Translations under genes and position numbers: made by a program | Source: Papaver somniferum | Taxonomy: Eukaryota; Streptophyta; Magnoliopsida; Ranunculales; Papaveraceae | Assembly (NCBI RefSeq): GCF_003573695.1 | Contig: NC_039368.1 | Location: 84,272,374-84,336,373, forward strand | Direction of reading: 5' to 3' | DNA: 64,000 nt | Notes under the pieces: model-generated | What the model was told of the DNA's origin: nothing | Database searches by the model: none | The model's input: only the letters and a program-made list of their open reading frames with translations | In this document: piece by piece, positions 33,559 to 45,270 of the stretch | Position numbering within the stretch: the first letter of the stretch is position 1 | Layout: each line of letters begins with the position of its first letter

Positions 33559-33566
33559 TATTTATA
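33559..33566 (-). promoter_or_regulatory. TATA box of Tat LTR B
   Basis: TATAAATA on the minus strand in the same setting as LTRs A and C (GGTCTCACCTATTTCC-like flank). Confidence 0.6.
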
Positions 33567-33889
33567 CAAGTCGCAATGAAACGTACCCTGGTCTCATTAG
33601 AAGTGGAAACAGTTGAGTAAATGGAAGAAAGCGGTAACGGGTAACGCCTGGAATTGATGTTTCCATAATGAAGGAAACGTTTCACCATTACTTCTTTTAT
33701 TTACTAACCGCCTCACTCTTATGACACTTTCCTGTAACGGGCGTAGTGTACGCCGCACACTGTAAACCGCCAGACCAATATCCTGATGAGCATCCCCCAG
33801 TTTGTGACATGTTTTTGATGTCTCGAGTGTTTTCGTGGAAAACGAGTATCATGTTGCTACATGTGGAAAGTTAATATTGAGAGGCTTGC

Positions 33890-35300
33890 CGGTTCGGTGG
33901 AGACCTTCGACGGCCGAGATTTGCATTTCAAGAGGAAGGGTAACTATTGATTATGGCTACCTTCCACTGGAATCTAGCAGAGTGGTTGCGGCATGGCTTG
34001 CGCATGTTCTGGGCGTGGCTAATTAGGGTTTGGTGTCGTGACCAAGAATTGGCACCGTATCCAAGAGATTGCCACAAGTCATTTGGTAGCAAGCTTGTAC
34101 AGCTGAGATCTGCATCTTAGGAGGAAGGGTAGTCGTCGATCGTTGCTACCTTTCGTTTGGAAGCCAGCGGTATGGTTGCATGGCCGACATGGCTCGTGCA
34201 TGCTTTTGGCACGACCAAATTAGGTTTTTGGCACCGTGGCCAAGAATTGGCACCGTATACAAGAGATTTCCACAAATTTGTTTGGTTTGGTGGCAAGCTT
34301 GTACGGCTGAGATTTTCATCTCAGGAGGAAGGGTATCCGTTGATTGTCGCTATCTTCCATTTGGCATCCAGTGGCATGAAGGCATGGTCGGCATGGCTTT
34401 GGCATGTTTTAGGCGCGACCAAATTAGGGTTTTGGCATAAACCGTGGAATTTGGCATTGGGACAGAAGTTGCCATGCGTTTGGTGGCGAACTTTTACGGA
34501 TGAGATTTGCATCTCAGAAGGAAGAGTAGTCGTCGATTGTTGCAACCCTTCGTTTGGCATCCAGCGGTATGGCCGGCATGGCTTTGGCATGTTTTAGGCG
34601 CGGCCAAATTAGGGTTTTGGCATTGCGCCAGAAGTTTCCATACGTTTGGTGGTAAACTTGTACGACTGAGATTTGCATCTCAGAAGGAAGGGTAGCCATC
34701 AATTGTTGCAACCCTTCGCTTGGAAGCCAGCGGCCTGGAGGCATGGCCTGGCATATTTAGGCGCGACGAAATTAGGGTTTTGGCAAAAATCGTGGAATTT
34801 GGTATTGGTCCAGAAGTTGCCATGCGTTTGGTGGTAAACTTGTACGGCTTGGATTTGCATCTCAGAAGGAAGGGTAGCCGTTGATTGTTGTAACCCTTCG
34901 TTTGGCAGCCAGCGGCATGGAGGCATGGCTTTGGCATGTTTTAGGCGCGACCAAATTAGGGTTTTTGGCATAAACCGTGGAATTTGGCATTGGGCCAGAA
35001 GTTGCCATGCGTTTGGTGGCGAACTTATACGGCTGAGATTTGCATCTCAGATAGAAGGGTAGCCGTTGATTGTTGCAACCCTCTGTTTGGCAGCCAGCGA
35101 CATGGAGGCATGACTGGCATGGCTTTGGCATGTTTTAGGCGCGACCAAATTGGGGTTTTGACATAAACCGTGGAATTTGGCATTGTGCCATAAGTTGTCA
35201 CGCGTTTGGTGGCGAACTTGTACGGCTGAGATTTGCAGCTCAGAAGGAAGGGTAGCCGTTGATTGTTGCAACCTTTCATTTGGCAGCCAGCGACATGGTT
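33890..35300. repeat. ~185-193-bp tandem array in LTR B
   Basis: The GAGATTTGCATCTCAGAAGG landmark recurs near 33910, 34098, 34312, 34505, 34670, 34852, 35037 and 35230. Homologous to the 214-bp (A) and 192-bp (C) units, less regular. Confidence 0.85.
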
Positions 35301-35885
35301 GCATGTCCAGCATGGATTTGGCATAGTGGCGTGGCTGGCATGGTTGGCATGCCATTGGCACGACGGTGCGGCTGGCATGGTTGACATGCCCTTGGCGTCG
35401 TGGGGTAGCTGGCATGGTTATTATGCCATTGGCACGGTGGTACAGCTGACATGGTCGGCATGCCATTGGAACAATGGTACAGATGGCATGGTTGGCATGC
35501 CCTCGGCGTCGCGGTGTGGCTGGCGTGGTTGGTATGTCATTAGCAAGGTGGTACGGCTGGCATGGTTGGAATGCCTTTGGTGTAGAGGTGTGGCTGGCAT
35601 GGTTGGTATGCCATTGGCACGTCGGCGTGGCTGGCATGGTCGGCATGCCATTGGCACGGCGGCATGACTGGCATGGTTGGCATGCCATTAGCGTAGAGGT
35701 GTGGCTGGCATGGTTGGTATGCCATTGGCACGTCGGCGTGGCTGGCATGGTCGGCATGCCATTGGCACGGTGGTACGGCTGGCATGGTCGGCATGCCATT
35801 GGCGTAGCAGTGTGTCTGGCATGGTTTTCATGTCATTGGCACAGTAGTGTTGATGTCATGGACGCCATGCCTTTGGCACAATGAT
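35301..35885. repeat. ~37-bp based array in LTR B
   Basis: GGCTGGCATGGTTGGCATGC / CATTGGCACG units of about 37 bp, with a 111-bp higher-order repeat (GTAGAGGT at 35582 and 35693). Confidence 0.8.
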
Positions 35886-36167
35886 GTGGATATTAAGGTT
35901 TGGTATGTCGAAATCCTAATTAGCATATACAGCATGCGCGATTGGTGTCTGCGGAGATGATGCTAGTCAATATCATGGGTTCTGTCGTGGAACGTAAGAT
36001 ATATATATTAAAAAAAGGTACCCTGGTAAATTTCACGTAGACATATTGAATGGCTCAATAAATGCGCTAGTGAAGATATTTGTACTTTCGGCTTCGTTTT
36101 CTTATAGAGTGACGTCACGTTAGACTAAGTTTTTACGATTTTAACCCTAAGCTAAAAACCACCATCA

Positions 36168-36200
36168 ACATTAAGTCCCCTGCTTAGATCAGAACAGGGG
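36168..36200 (-). other. Polypurine tract and hairpin, Tat element B
   Basis: Minus strand GCAGGGGACTTAATGT abuts the LTR. CCCCTG and CAGGGG (36177-36200) form a 6-bp stem that includes the PPT G-run. Confidence 0.6.
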
Positions 36201-36319
36201 AATTGTTACGGGGTAAGCATGAGATGGTGACAGACAAGGACAGAATCAAAACGGAAATTCATGAAGAGATGGTCAGGAAGATCCGGCTAACCTTTTTTTG
36301 GCGGTAAGGAAAACCTGCG

Positions 36320-36720
36320 ACTCTCGTGTTGGCGGCTTTGCACAAATTTGGCTCGGAGTGGAGCCGCTTGCAGTGCTTGGTGTAAAGTGAACCAACGACG
36401 TTGCTTGGCTTGGAATGAATCCACTGGTGTCGGATTGGCTTGGAATGAGCCGCTAGCGTTGTATTGGCTTGGAATGGAGCTGCTGGCGTCGGATTGGCTT
36501 GGAATGAGCCGCTAGCGTTGTATTGGCTTGGAATGATCCGCTAGCGTTGTATCGGCTTGAAATGAGCCGCTAGCGCTGGCTTGTCTTAAAAAGGAGTCGT
36601 TGGCATAAGCTCGGCGTGATATGGAGATGCTGGCTTGGCTTGGCACGGAATGGGGCCACTGCGTAGGCTTGGCGTGATATGGATCCACTGGCGTAGGCTT
36701 GGCATGGGCTTTTGTTGGAT
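36320..36720. repeat. 29-30-bp minisatellite in 3' UTR of Tat B
   Basis: ATTGGCTTGGAATGAGCCGC units start at 36434, 36463, 36493 and 36522 (spacing 29-30), with decayed copies on both sides. Confidence 0.85.
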
Positions 36721-36764
36721 CCCGCTCGGTATGCAGACTGTTGGTGCAATAGGCTATGGGTGGA

Positions 36765-37110
36765 GAAGTAGCGCTGGAAGGACGCAAGCTGCTAGCGCTG
36801 GAAAGGACTGTTGGCGTTGGAAGGACGCAAGTTGTTAGCGCTGGAAAGGATACAAGCTGCTGGAGCTGGAAGGAAGCAAGCTGCTAGCGCTGGAAAGGAT
36901 GTAAGTTGCTGGCGCTGGAAGGACGGAAGCTGTTAGCGCTGGAAAGGATGCAAGCTGCTGGCGTTGGAAGGACGCAAGCTGCTAGCGTGGAAAGGATGCA
37001 ATCTGCTGGCGCTTGAAGGATGTAGGTTGTTGGCGCTGGAAGGGATGCAGGCTGCTAGCGCTGGAAAGAACGGAAGATTCTAGCGCTGGAACTTCGACTA
37101 CCAAACGGTG
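36765..37110. repeat. 27-bp minisatellite in 3' UTR of Tat B
   Basis: CTAGCGCTGGAAAGGATGCA and CTGGCGTTGGAAGGACGCAA forms alternate, about 27 bp each, giving a ~53-bp dimer; about 12 units. Confidence 0.85.
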
Positions 37111-37599
37111 GTGATGGCGCTGGAACTTCGGCTATCAAACGGTGGTGATGGCGCCTGGCAACTTTGTCTAAATTAGGGTTTGGCATGCCGAAACCCTAAT
37201 TAGCTCCCTTTAATAAAATTGTTGTAGAATTCTCGTACGAACTCGGATTTTGATGGTCCGACCCTCCATTGACTAGGGGGGAGTGGTACATATCACCATA
37301 GTATTGTTGTCAAAGTTGTGATACAATTGAACTTTGATACTGCGTAATGATACTATGACACTGTATAACAATGATTGAGAGCATTTTTTTTCTCATTGTT
37401 ATCGCTATGGATCTTCAACAACTATGATGCTGAGTTGAACACGTTTAGAATCATGGAGTACTTAAAAGTGACGAAGATTTCGAGTAGTGTTGAAGATGCA
37501 AGGAGATCAAGCATTTGTATGAGAAGCTACAAAGTTTTATTTATTTTGTAATCTATATGTATTGATAGTTTTGTCACTAAAATTGACAAAGGGGGAGAT

Positions 37600-39936
37600 T
37601 GTTAGAGCACTGCTCGGTCGAACTCGCATGCGCTGCTATCTCAAGCATGTTTGTCAATGTTAGTGATCAAAACTATAAGTCTTGATTTCTAGTATACTAT
37701 AGATAAGTCTTGGACTAGGATAGAAAGTGTAGTTGTGCTCAATAACTCCATGGCGATCATCATACAAGACGAAGAACTACTCAAGGAACTGGTGGAACTT
37801 CATCGACTAAAAGGTATGTGGAGACTTGAACTTATCTATCACTCAAAAGTCTATCTACTCTATCTCGTATCTTGAGACAAAAGTCGTTTTTCTATATAGA
37901 CTTTGATTATATACATTTGTTATTTCGAGCCGAGTTTATCTCTCCTATCTATTTCTCGAAATATGTGTTGGTAAGCTTTCGCTTTGGCCAAGTTCATCTT
38001 TACCTAGTGACGAAAGTCATGTTATGTTTCAATCACTTTGAAAATGGCTTTGACGAAAAATGGTTTGTGAATAACAACAATATAATGTCCTATAAGAATA
38101 TTTCAATGATTGAAATGAGAGTTTAAAATATATAACCAATGTTGGAAATAAGCATTGTGTTGCAACACATATATGTATAATCCCTTATTCCTTGAACCAA
38201 AGTATGCGTACTTTGTTGATCAGGAAAACCGGAACAAGAGACGCGAACCCAGTCCACGAACTGGTGGAAGTTCTCATCCCGAAAAAATCTGCTGGAGTTT
38301 GTGAACTCCTTCCGGGAAATTAAGTCCGCGAACTTAGTCCGCGTACTTGAGTTGGTTATTTCTAAAGACGGTTATTTATGAACTTATACTTATATAAAAT
38401 AAGTAATGCAAGTTTGAAAACCGTGGCTATAAAGTTCATGAATCGATTCGAGTGAATCAAATCGTTTTTTGCTTCGATTGTGTCTTGTATACTTCTATAA
38501 GATCTAAGCAATTGAACAACTGTCTAACTAGTTCATTTGAGTCATTTGAACTGGTTATGGTGAAGAAGAATATGGTTGATATGAAAGTGCTCATATCGCT
38601 AACCATTTGGTTAACTATTGTTGAACCAACAAATGTACATGTTTGGGTACGGTTACACAAACCTAAAATCGTGCATTTCATTTGTGTGTAACAAGCTAAG
38701 TTTTCGATCCAACGGTTGAAAGATATAAGCTTGAATCTAATCAGGTTTTCATCTAACGGTGAATATTGAATGCTTTGTTACTAATCTAACATTGATTGCA
38801 AAACCTGATTTGAAAGACTATATAAGGGAGAACTCTAGCAACTGGGAAACCTAATCCCCACAGCTCCTGTGATACTAGTTGTATAAGCTAGAGTCGATTC
38901 TCTTTTAACCTTATGTTTCTTCTTGAAAACCAGGTTAACGACTTGAAGACTTCATTGGGATTGTGAAGCCAGACCGATACTACTTTCTTGTAGTTGTGTG
39001 ATCTGATCTTGCATCTTCTATCGTTACGAGTACAATTGTAATAATTGGCTCGAGATTTATATCTCCGATAGGCAAGATAGAAAAGTAATCACAAATACTT
39101 TGTCTCATCGTTTGTGATTCCACAATATCTTCTTTCACCGTGTCGATTAAGATTATTGTTAGGTGATTGATAATGCTGAGCTGTTCTTCGGAAATATAAG
39201 TCTGGTTTATCAATTGGTTCATGTTCACCTAGATTTATCAAAAGACAGAACAAAACTCGTAGGTATTTCTGTGGGAGACGGATTTATCTATTACCGTAGA
39301 CTTTTCTATGTGGTACGAATTTTTTTATTTCGGGTCGTAGCAACTCTTAGTTGTGGGTGAGATCATCTAAGAGAATCAAGTGTGTAGTATCATGCTGGGA
39401 TCAGAGACGTAAGGAGCATAACTGTACCTTGGATCAGTGTGACATTGATTGGAGTTCAACTACAGTCCAGACCGAAGTTAGTTTGTAGTAATCTAGTGTC
39501 TGTAGCGGCTTAATACAATGTGTGTTCATTCTGCAGTAGGTCCCGGGTTTTTTTTGTATTTGCGGTTTCATCGTTAACAAAATTCTGGTGTCTGTGTTAT
39601 TTCTATTCCGCATTATGTTTTGTTATATGATTGAAATATCACAGGTTGTGTGTTTGAATCAATCAATTTGAATATCCAACCTTTGGTTGTTGATTTACAT
39701 TGATTGATACTTGAACATTGGTCTTTGGTACCGTTCAAGTGATTTCTCTTTTATTCAACTAGACTCGCAGATTTCTATTTGCTTGAGTAAGAATTGAATC
39801 GAGAAAGAGAGATATAACTCTTTGATATACTTTATTAAGATTGAGTCTAGTTGATTCTCTTGAAAGAATATTGGAGTTAGTCCATACAAATTGTTAAGCG
39901 AAATATTGGGTGTGGTTGTTGTACCCACGATTTTTC
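37600..39936 (+). repeat. 3' LTR of Copia element E
   Basis: TGTTAGAGCACTGCTCGG...CGATTTTTCA. TATA box TATATAA at 38819-38825. Similar along its length to 26569-28990, with indels. Confidence 0.85.
38819..38825 (+). promoter_or_regulatory. TATA box of Copia E LTR
   Basis: TATATAA in GACTATATAAGGGAG, matching 27854-27860. Confidence 0.6.
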
Positions 39937-40086
39937 AATTATAGAGTTAACGTTTGAACAAATATGGGACACTCAAGGTTCACGGACGTAATCAACATAT
40001 CCCATAACAATTTGCAATATATAAAACCATAAAGATTAATACTGCAAAAATCATCTTCCAAAAATGAAACGATTTGAGATTTTAAA

Positions 40087-40296
40087 TCATTTGTTTTTCT
40101 TATGAAAATCTTTCACCATAGCCCTCAAGTTATTATCATAATGACAAACAGACAAAAGGCAGTTAGAGGAGGAACCTGAATCACTAACCATAGCCTTCAC
40201 CTTTCTCTTTCTTGAGGACATGATTCCTTCACATAGATGCACATTGACAGCTTCTACTGTATCTCTTTTTGTAGTTACTCTAGTTATAGGTGCCAT
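40087..40296 (-). CDS. Small ORF in Copia element D, unknown
   Basis: 69 residues starting MAPITRVTTKRDTVEAV, with a basic SSRKRKVKAM motif and a C-terminal LRAMVKDFHKKNK. I do not recognise a domain. It lies downstream of gag, where the pol region would be or have ended, so it may be a remnant of the 3' coding region. It could also be a chance ORF, though its basic composition differs from the AT-rich flanks. Confidence 0.35.
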   Translation of the reverse strand: MAPITRVTTKRDTVEAVNVHLCEGIMSSRKRKVKAMVSDSGSSSNCLLSVCHYDNNLRAMVKDFHKKNK

Positions 40297-40575
40297 GAGA
40301 CTGTAATTTCAGAAGAAAAAAAAGTGAAGTACAATCCAGATCACAAATGAACATAAATAGACTTATTAGGAAAATTAACCCTAAAGAACCTTTGAAAAAG
40401 TCTCCACGGTTTACATTCCATTATCAATCTTAATAATAAAATATTCACTTGCTCAAAATAACTTTTATTCATAGATGGAATAACAAGAAATAACCAACAT
40501 ATTTTACAGGACTTGAGAAACCTTGATGTGATCCTTATTCCAAGTCAACAATAAGGATTCATCACATTACTATGA

Positions 40576-41306
40576 TTAGATAGTAATGGAGTGAACAAAA
40601 TGTTCACTTCTTCTGTCACAAGATGACATTTCAAGGCTTGTTGGATAAACAGACTTACCTCTTATGAATCTTATTTTTGTAGACATCTTCTTCCTGTACT
40701 CAGACGTTTGCTGGTTCTCTAGAATCAGACTCATCCTTTGCATGTCATTTTGAAGTTTGGTAATTGTTTTGTTGTTCCTCTTGAATTTCCAACACTTACT
40801 TTGAACATGACTTGCACTTCCACAAAAAAAGCAAAACAGTGAGGAGTTTCTGCTTTGTAGAGATGACTCATGTTTATCACAACTTACAATATCAGTTGTT
40901 CCAGAACCGGCCGGAACAAATGAGTTGATTGTGCTCACAGTCTTATTTTTGAGCCCTAAACCTTTTGTGTTTCCAAAAGTCTTTTGACCAAATAACAGTG
41001 CTGAAATTTTGTCGGAGCTTCCTGTCAACCCTTGCAGATCACACTTGAGAGAATTAATCTCTTTTTCTTTCAGAGATAGGGTTCTGGTGAATTCATCATT
41101 AAGACAGTCAATCTCAAGAGATTTCACCTGAAGTGATGATTCAAGTTTCTCCAACAAAACTTTTAGTTGAAGATATTCCTTGTGAATTTCTTCACTTTTA
41201 TATCCAAGAAATCTAGAATCTCAGTGTCAGACTCACATTCCGAACCAGAATTTGAGTTAATTGAGACTTCTGCCTAGAAGGCTGAAAATACTGAACATAC
41301 TTCAGG
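40576..41306 (-). pseudogene. Copia D Gag, C-terminal part
   Basis: The 193-residue frame from 41157 opens with a leucine/lysine coiled-coil-like region (LESSLQVKSLEIDCLNDEFT). It then carries a CCHC knuckle, CFFCGSASHVQSKCWKFK (CX2CX4HX4C), about residue 108, which binds RNA in Copia Gag. After the knuckle the frame runs 70 residues to a stop with no link to protease. The upstream half of the protein is at 50867-51708, across element 2, which inserted at 41311/50862. Confidence 0.75.
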
Positions 41307-41311
41307 AGTAT
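41307..41311. other. Target-site duplication AGTAT, left
   Basis: AGTAT, identical to 50862-50866, flanking element 2. Confidence 0.95.
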
Positions 41312-43096
41312 TGATGAGTGCTAAAAAGTGCATATTTCTATATATTTTTCTTGGCATTTAACTCATCTTTTGTGCATTAATTCTACATTTTATCCCATAT
41401 TCTGTGTTTTCGTTGTTTTCAAGAATAAATACTTTTCTTAATTAATTTTGCATTTTTAGGTACTAAATAAAGCCTGGTTAACTCACGGAGCGAAAAGAGC
41501 AAAGGAACGGAAAAGACTCCCGCTAGGAGGAAGAGAAGAATGATGTTTGCAAGAGCCGGATCAACGAGAAGTGGGCATGAAGAGGAAGAATTGTTCTTAA
41601 AGAAGATATGGGCTTGGCATACCCAAGCCCCAAAACCCTCACCCAAATCCATTTCCTATATCCATACCCGTTTCCCTTTCTAGCCGTCAGATTGGATCCA
41701 TTCCATCATCCAACGGTCGCTGCGTCATCGTGCATCAGATTTCGATGCATCTGACCAACACTACAACACCTAACTCCATATGGAGCCGTCAGCTTCGTTG
41801 TATCACTTAATCCAACGGTCGCTCAGAGCCTTCTTCTATCTTGCCGTCCGATTCATTTCATCATCTCATCATCCTACCGCTGAGCTTCGCAAATCATCAA
41901 AATGGATGCGCCCGCTCAACACCTAAGCATCAAACCCATCGACCCAAAACAAACACCCACTCTCTTCTTCCCCAAATACACTTCCCCCAAATTTCTCCTC
42001 TTCCCCCGACCATGGCAGACACTGCCATGTCTGCTCCGCCGTCTCCATCTCCACCACGACCACAAGGACACCACCACCATCGCCTACCTCTTCCCTAGTC
42101 GTGTCTGTCTTGTTCTTAGCATTGATTTTTGATGCTACCAAGAAGACAAACATAACCAGGGATTCACCACATTGAAGAGAAGACAAAATTTGGGAGAAAT
42201 TCGAGTACAAGATTAGCAGAGGAGGAGAAGTACAAGCATGGGTCGAGTCTATTTACATCATAGGGTGAGTTAATTTTATTTATCGAAACCCTAATCCTGC
42301 TGATTTGGGATTTTCAAATTAGGGTTTGTGGAAATCTAGGGTTTTGTAAAAACTATAAATTGATGTTATGGGTGTTGTAGAAATCATCTCTGGGCTAGCC
42401 AGTGAACAATATTTGCAATCAATTTTCATTTTCCAAATTCCATTTTAGCTACAGTTGATTGTGTGCAACCTGTGTGCATGTTGTATCTTAATTTAGCTTG
42501 TTTGATGAATGCTGTTGTTATACTCATGTCTAGCATGAGCTAATTCACTGCAACTAAGGCTCTGATGAAGCCTGGTGCACTGTTAGATGATGCATTGTTA
42601 GGATAGTTTTCTTGATGCCTGTTTTGCTTGAGCAATGGGAAGTAATCAGTGCTCTGGCATGCCTGTGATTGATTGTGCTGTCAAAAGACAATCAATGCTA
42701 GGGGCATATCGGTGAGCAAGCTGATTTTCCTCCCATTCTAGATGTATGCATAGGATTTTCAACTCAACCTAGATTGCATTGCTTGATTAGGGCACAAGGT
42801 GGATTCAATTGCCTTAGTAACTTCACACAGTTCTGCATCTTTTTCCTTTTCTGTCACTGTTGCTCAATACCTTTGCCTTAGGCTGCTGCCTTTGTTTCAC
42901 TACCACTGTTACCTCATTGCTATTCACTGCCTTCATCCATCACTGCTCACTGCCATAGTGCCTTGTCTCCATTGCTAGCTTAGGAAAACTTTTTGTATGC
43001 TCCCACTCCCTGTGTACTAACCCCTACTCATCCCTATACTATAAAGCTTGGCCTTGTATACTTGCAAGTTTTGTGTGCAACCCCATTTTCACACCA
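41312..43096 (+). repeat. 5' LTR of element 2
   Basis: 1785 bp, TGATGAGTGC...TTCACACCA. Confidence 0.95.
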
Positions 43097-43102
43097 AGTT
43101 TT

Positions 43103-43120
43103 TGGCGCCGCTGCCGGGGA
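43103..43120 (+). other. Primer-binding site of element 2
   Basis: TGGCGCCGCTGCCGGGGA, 6 nt after the LTR. tRNA-Asp-type PBS typical of Athila-like elements. Confidence 0.85.
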
Positions 43121-44130
43121 CTTGGCTGTGCTGTTTTGAAGCTGCTGTTGCTGTTAGCTTTGTGGAGCCAAAGCTGCTGCCAAGCTGCTGTTGCTGTTGG
43201 AACTGCAGTGAAGCTGAAGTTCCTGAACTGGTGCTGTGGCCCATGTTGCTGCTTGTTGCTCTTTGCTGCTGCTGTTGATACTTTAGTACTGTGGTGCTAA
43301 GAAGCTACTGGTGCTGAGGACTTGCAGCTGTGCAACCTGCTGGATATTTGGAGATGTTGGTGCGGGAGCTGTAAACTGCCTCTGCTGCTCCTGGTCCTGC
43401 TGCTGATCTGCTGATCTGCTGCTGATCTGCTGCTTCATCTGCGAACTGGGCTCCTGGGCTGCTGCATCTCAACAAGTTTCTGGGCTCGTCCAACTGAGGT
43501 GGGCTTCGTTGCTGTTGCTGCTGATGGGCTCTGTTCCACCTGTTGTTGCTGGGCTTGAGCGCGAAGCTGCTAAGGACGATCCTAAAGCCCAACTGGGCTG
43601 TGCAACTAAAAGGGAACAAAAGCCTAACTGGGCTTCCCTCCTTAACCAAGTAAGCCTAAACCATGAGTAACCCACTTGGGCCCCATTAAATATTTAATTT
43701 GGGTATGTAATAATTAATTTATTTTTAATTTGGGCTTGTAATAATTATTTTTATTTTTATTTTCTTTTATTTTATTTTTCTTTTATGGGCTTGTAATTAT
43801 TTATTGTAGTTTTTATTTTTATTTTCTTTTGTGGGGTGTGATAATTTATGCTAGGCTAAGTTCAAAAAAAAAAAAAAAAAAAAAAAAAATTCCCGAGCCC
43901 AGTTTTAACCAAAATCCCTTGTTAGTCCAACACCCATTCAAAACCAAATCTTCGTAACCCTTGTGGGCCAAATTGTTTCCGATTGCTCTGTCTGACCAAC
44001 ATGTTAGTTGAGGTACCTACAAGGACATGATTGTGACCTATAGAGACCAAACAGACTTGTTAGAATTAATCAAGAAGAACCTATCGAAATTCTGAGTTCT
44101 GAGGTAGACAGCCCAGATCAAACCGAAACA
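43121..44130 (+). other. 5' leader of element 2
   Basis: GCTGCT/GTTGCT-rich (43121-43580), then AT-rich with an A26 run at 43864-43889. ORFs here are low-complexity (Cys/Leu) and not credible. Confidence 0.6.
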
Positions 44131-45270
44131 ATGGGAGAACCCCGTACCCTCAAGGATTATATGTACCCAACTAGAGCCAGTCAACCTTCTTGTATTGTGC
44201 TACCCGAGGATAATGGCCATTATGAGCTGAAATCAAGCACAATACAGATGCTTCCTATTTTTAGAGGTGTTGAGAATGAAAACCCTTACCACCACGTGAG
44301 AGAATTCGAGGAAATTTGTGGAACTCTGTGTTTCACTCAAATGTCCGACGAAACCCTAAAGTTAAGGCTTTTTCCTTTCTCCCTGAAAGATAAGGCAAAA
44401 GCCTGGTTTTATGCTTTACAGCCTCAATCCATCATGACATGGGATGACCTCATAAAGGAGTTTTTCAAAAAGTTTTTCTCGAATCACAAGACTGCGACAA
44501 TTCGTCAAAGTCTGAATAACTTTGTGCAATTAGAGGGTGAGACCTTAGCTAGATACCTGGAGAGATTCAATGAATTATTGCTCCAATGTCCCCATCATGG
44601 TTTTGAAAAATGGAGACTTGTGCAAATTTTGTATGAGGGTCTAGATGTGTCCACCCGAACAACGGTTGAGTCGATGTGCAATGGTCTATTCGTAGACAAA
44701 ACTGCTGATGCGTCTTGGGACTTCTTGATTGAAGTAGCTGAAAAGACGCAACATTGGGAATCCATCCGTGAACCCAGAAAGACTATATCCGAAGCTAAGG
44801 ATTTTAGGATTGAAGCAGATTTCGAGAGAAAAGCAAACATGGCATCAATAGTTAGGAGATTAGAAGAGTTAGAACTACATAAAAATTCAAAACCTTCCAC
44901 CACTACTCTCCGAGAACATGTCGCTTCGTCTGTATGTGCCGCTTGTAACGATCCCAACCATCAATTCCAAAATTGCCCTGATTTGCTTGCAGTCCAGGAA
45001 TCTAGGCTTGAACAGGCACATGCCATGTTTCAAAAACAAGAGCATAACCCCTATTCACAGACCTACAATCCAGGATGGAGAAACCACCCTAACTTTTCAT
45101 GGTCCAAAGGACCCACTCAGGGAGGCCCATCTCAACCCAACCAAAGCTATCAAAACAATCAAGGTTATCAATACCCTAGGAACCCTCAACAACAATCAAA
45201 CCCTCCACAACAATCATATCCTCAACACAATACCGACAAGAGATTTCTCCGTGTTCGGTTCTTCGTTTGA
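44131..45270 (+). CDS. Gag of element 2, C-terminus truncated by deletion
   Basis: 379 residues. Starts MGEPRTLKDYMYPTR. Retrotrans_gag domain about residues 35-190 (FPFSLKDKAKAWFYALQPQS; CPHHGFEKWRLVQILYEGLD). CCHC knuckle CAACNDPNHQFQNC near residue 270, then NPGWRNHPNFSWSKG and a Q/N/P-rich tail. The frame should continue into protease but instead ends at residue 379, because a deletion near 45230 joins it out of frame to the RT C-terminal part. Gag itself is otherwise clean and could still assemble. Start chosen at the ATG before the conserved LKDYMYPTR. Confidence 0.9.
   Translation: MGEPRTLKDYMYPTRASQPSCIVLPEDNGHYELKSSTIQMLPIFRGVENENPYHHVREFEEICGTLCFTQMSDETLKLRLFPFSLKDKAKAWFYALQPQSIMTWDDLIKEFFKKFFSNHKTATIRQSLNNFVQLEGETLARYLERFNELLLQCPHHGFEKWRLVQILYEGLDVSTRTTVESMCNGLFVDKTADASWDFLIEVAEKTQHWESIREPRKTISEAKDFRIEADFERKANMASIVRRLEELELHKNSKPSTTTLREHVASSVCAACNDPNHQFQNCPDLLAVQESRLEQAHAMFQKQEHNPYSQTYNPGWRNHPNFSWSKGPTQGGPSQPNQSYQNNQGYQYPRNPQQQSNPPQQSYPQHNTDKRFLRVRFFV

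Larger units (their letters stand above)
33187..36167 (-). repeat. 3' LTR of Tat element B, with tandem arrays
   Basis: 2981 bp, same termini as LTRs A and C. No PBS at its left end (GATATACTCC), and a PPT at its right, so it is a 3' LTR. Confidence 0.85.
33187..37235 (-). mobile_element. Tat-type element B, 3' end
   Basis: 3' LTR 33187-36167 preceded (minus strand) by a PPT and ~1 kb of internal sequence made mostly of minisatellites. It is cut off at about 37235, where Copia sequence begins. Gag, pol, PMD and 5' LTR are absent. The left end abuts the MULE transposase. Confidence 0.7.
37236..39936 (+). mobile_element. Copia element E, 3' end
   Basis: Internal 3' end (37236-37599) closing with PPT CAAAGGGGGAGAT, then LTR 37600-39936 (2337 bp). 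The internal end matches 26240-26568. No PBS follows the LTR, so this is a true 3' LTR. Upstream coding sequence was lost at the junction with Tat B. Confidence 0.8.

Noticed and set aside
39937..39960. PBS after the Copia E LTR, which would make it a 5' LTR
   Set aside because: ATTATAGAGTTAACG does not match ATTGGTATCAGAGCA beyond the first three bases, while a good PPT sits on the other side, so it is a 3' LTR.
41841..42132. 85- and 76-codon frames, duplicated at 49605-49896
   Set aside because: They lie in the two LTRs of element 2 and are duplicated only because the LTRs are. Pro/His-rich with no domain.
43048..43300. Cys/Leu-rich frames that look like a small secreted peptide
   Set aside because: GCTGCT/GTTGCT simple sequence in the leader of element 2; overlapping frames are equally open.
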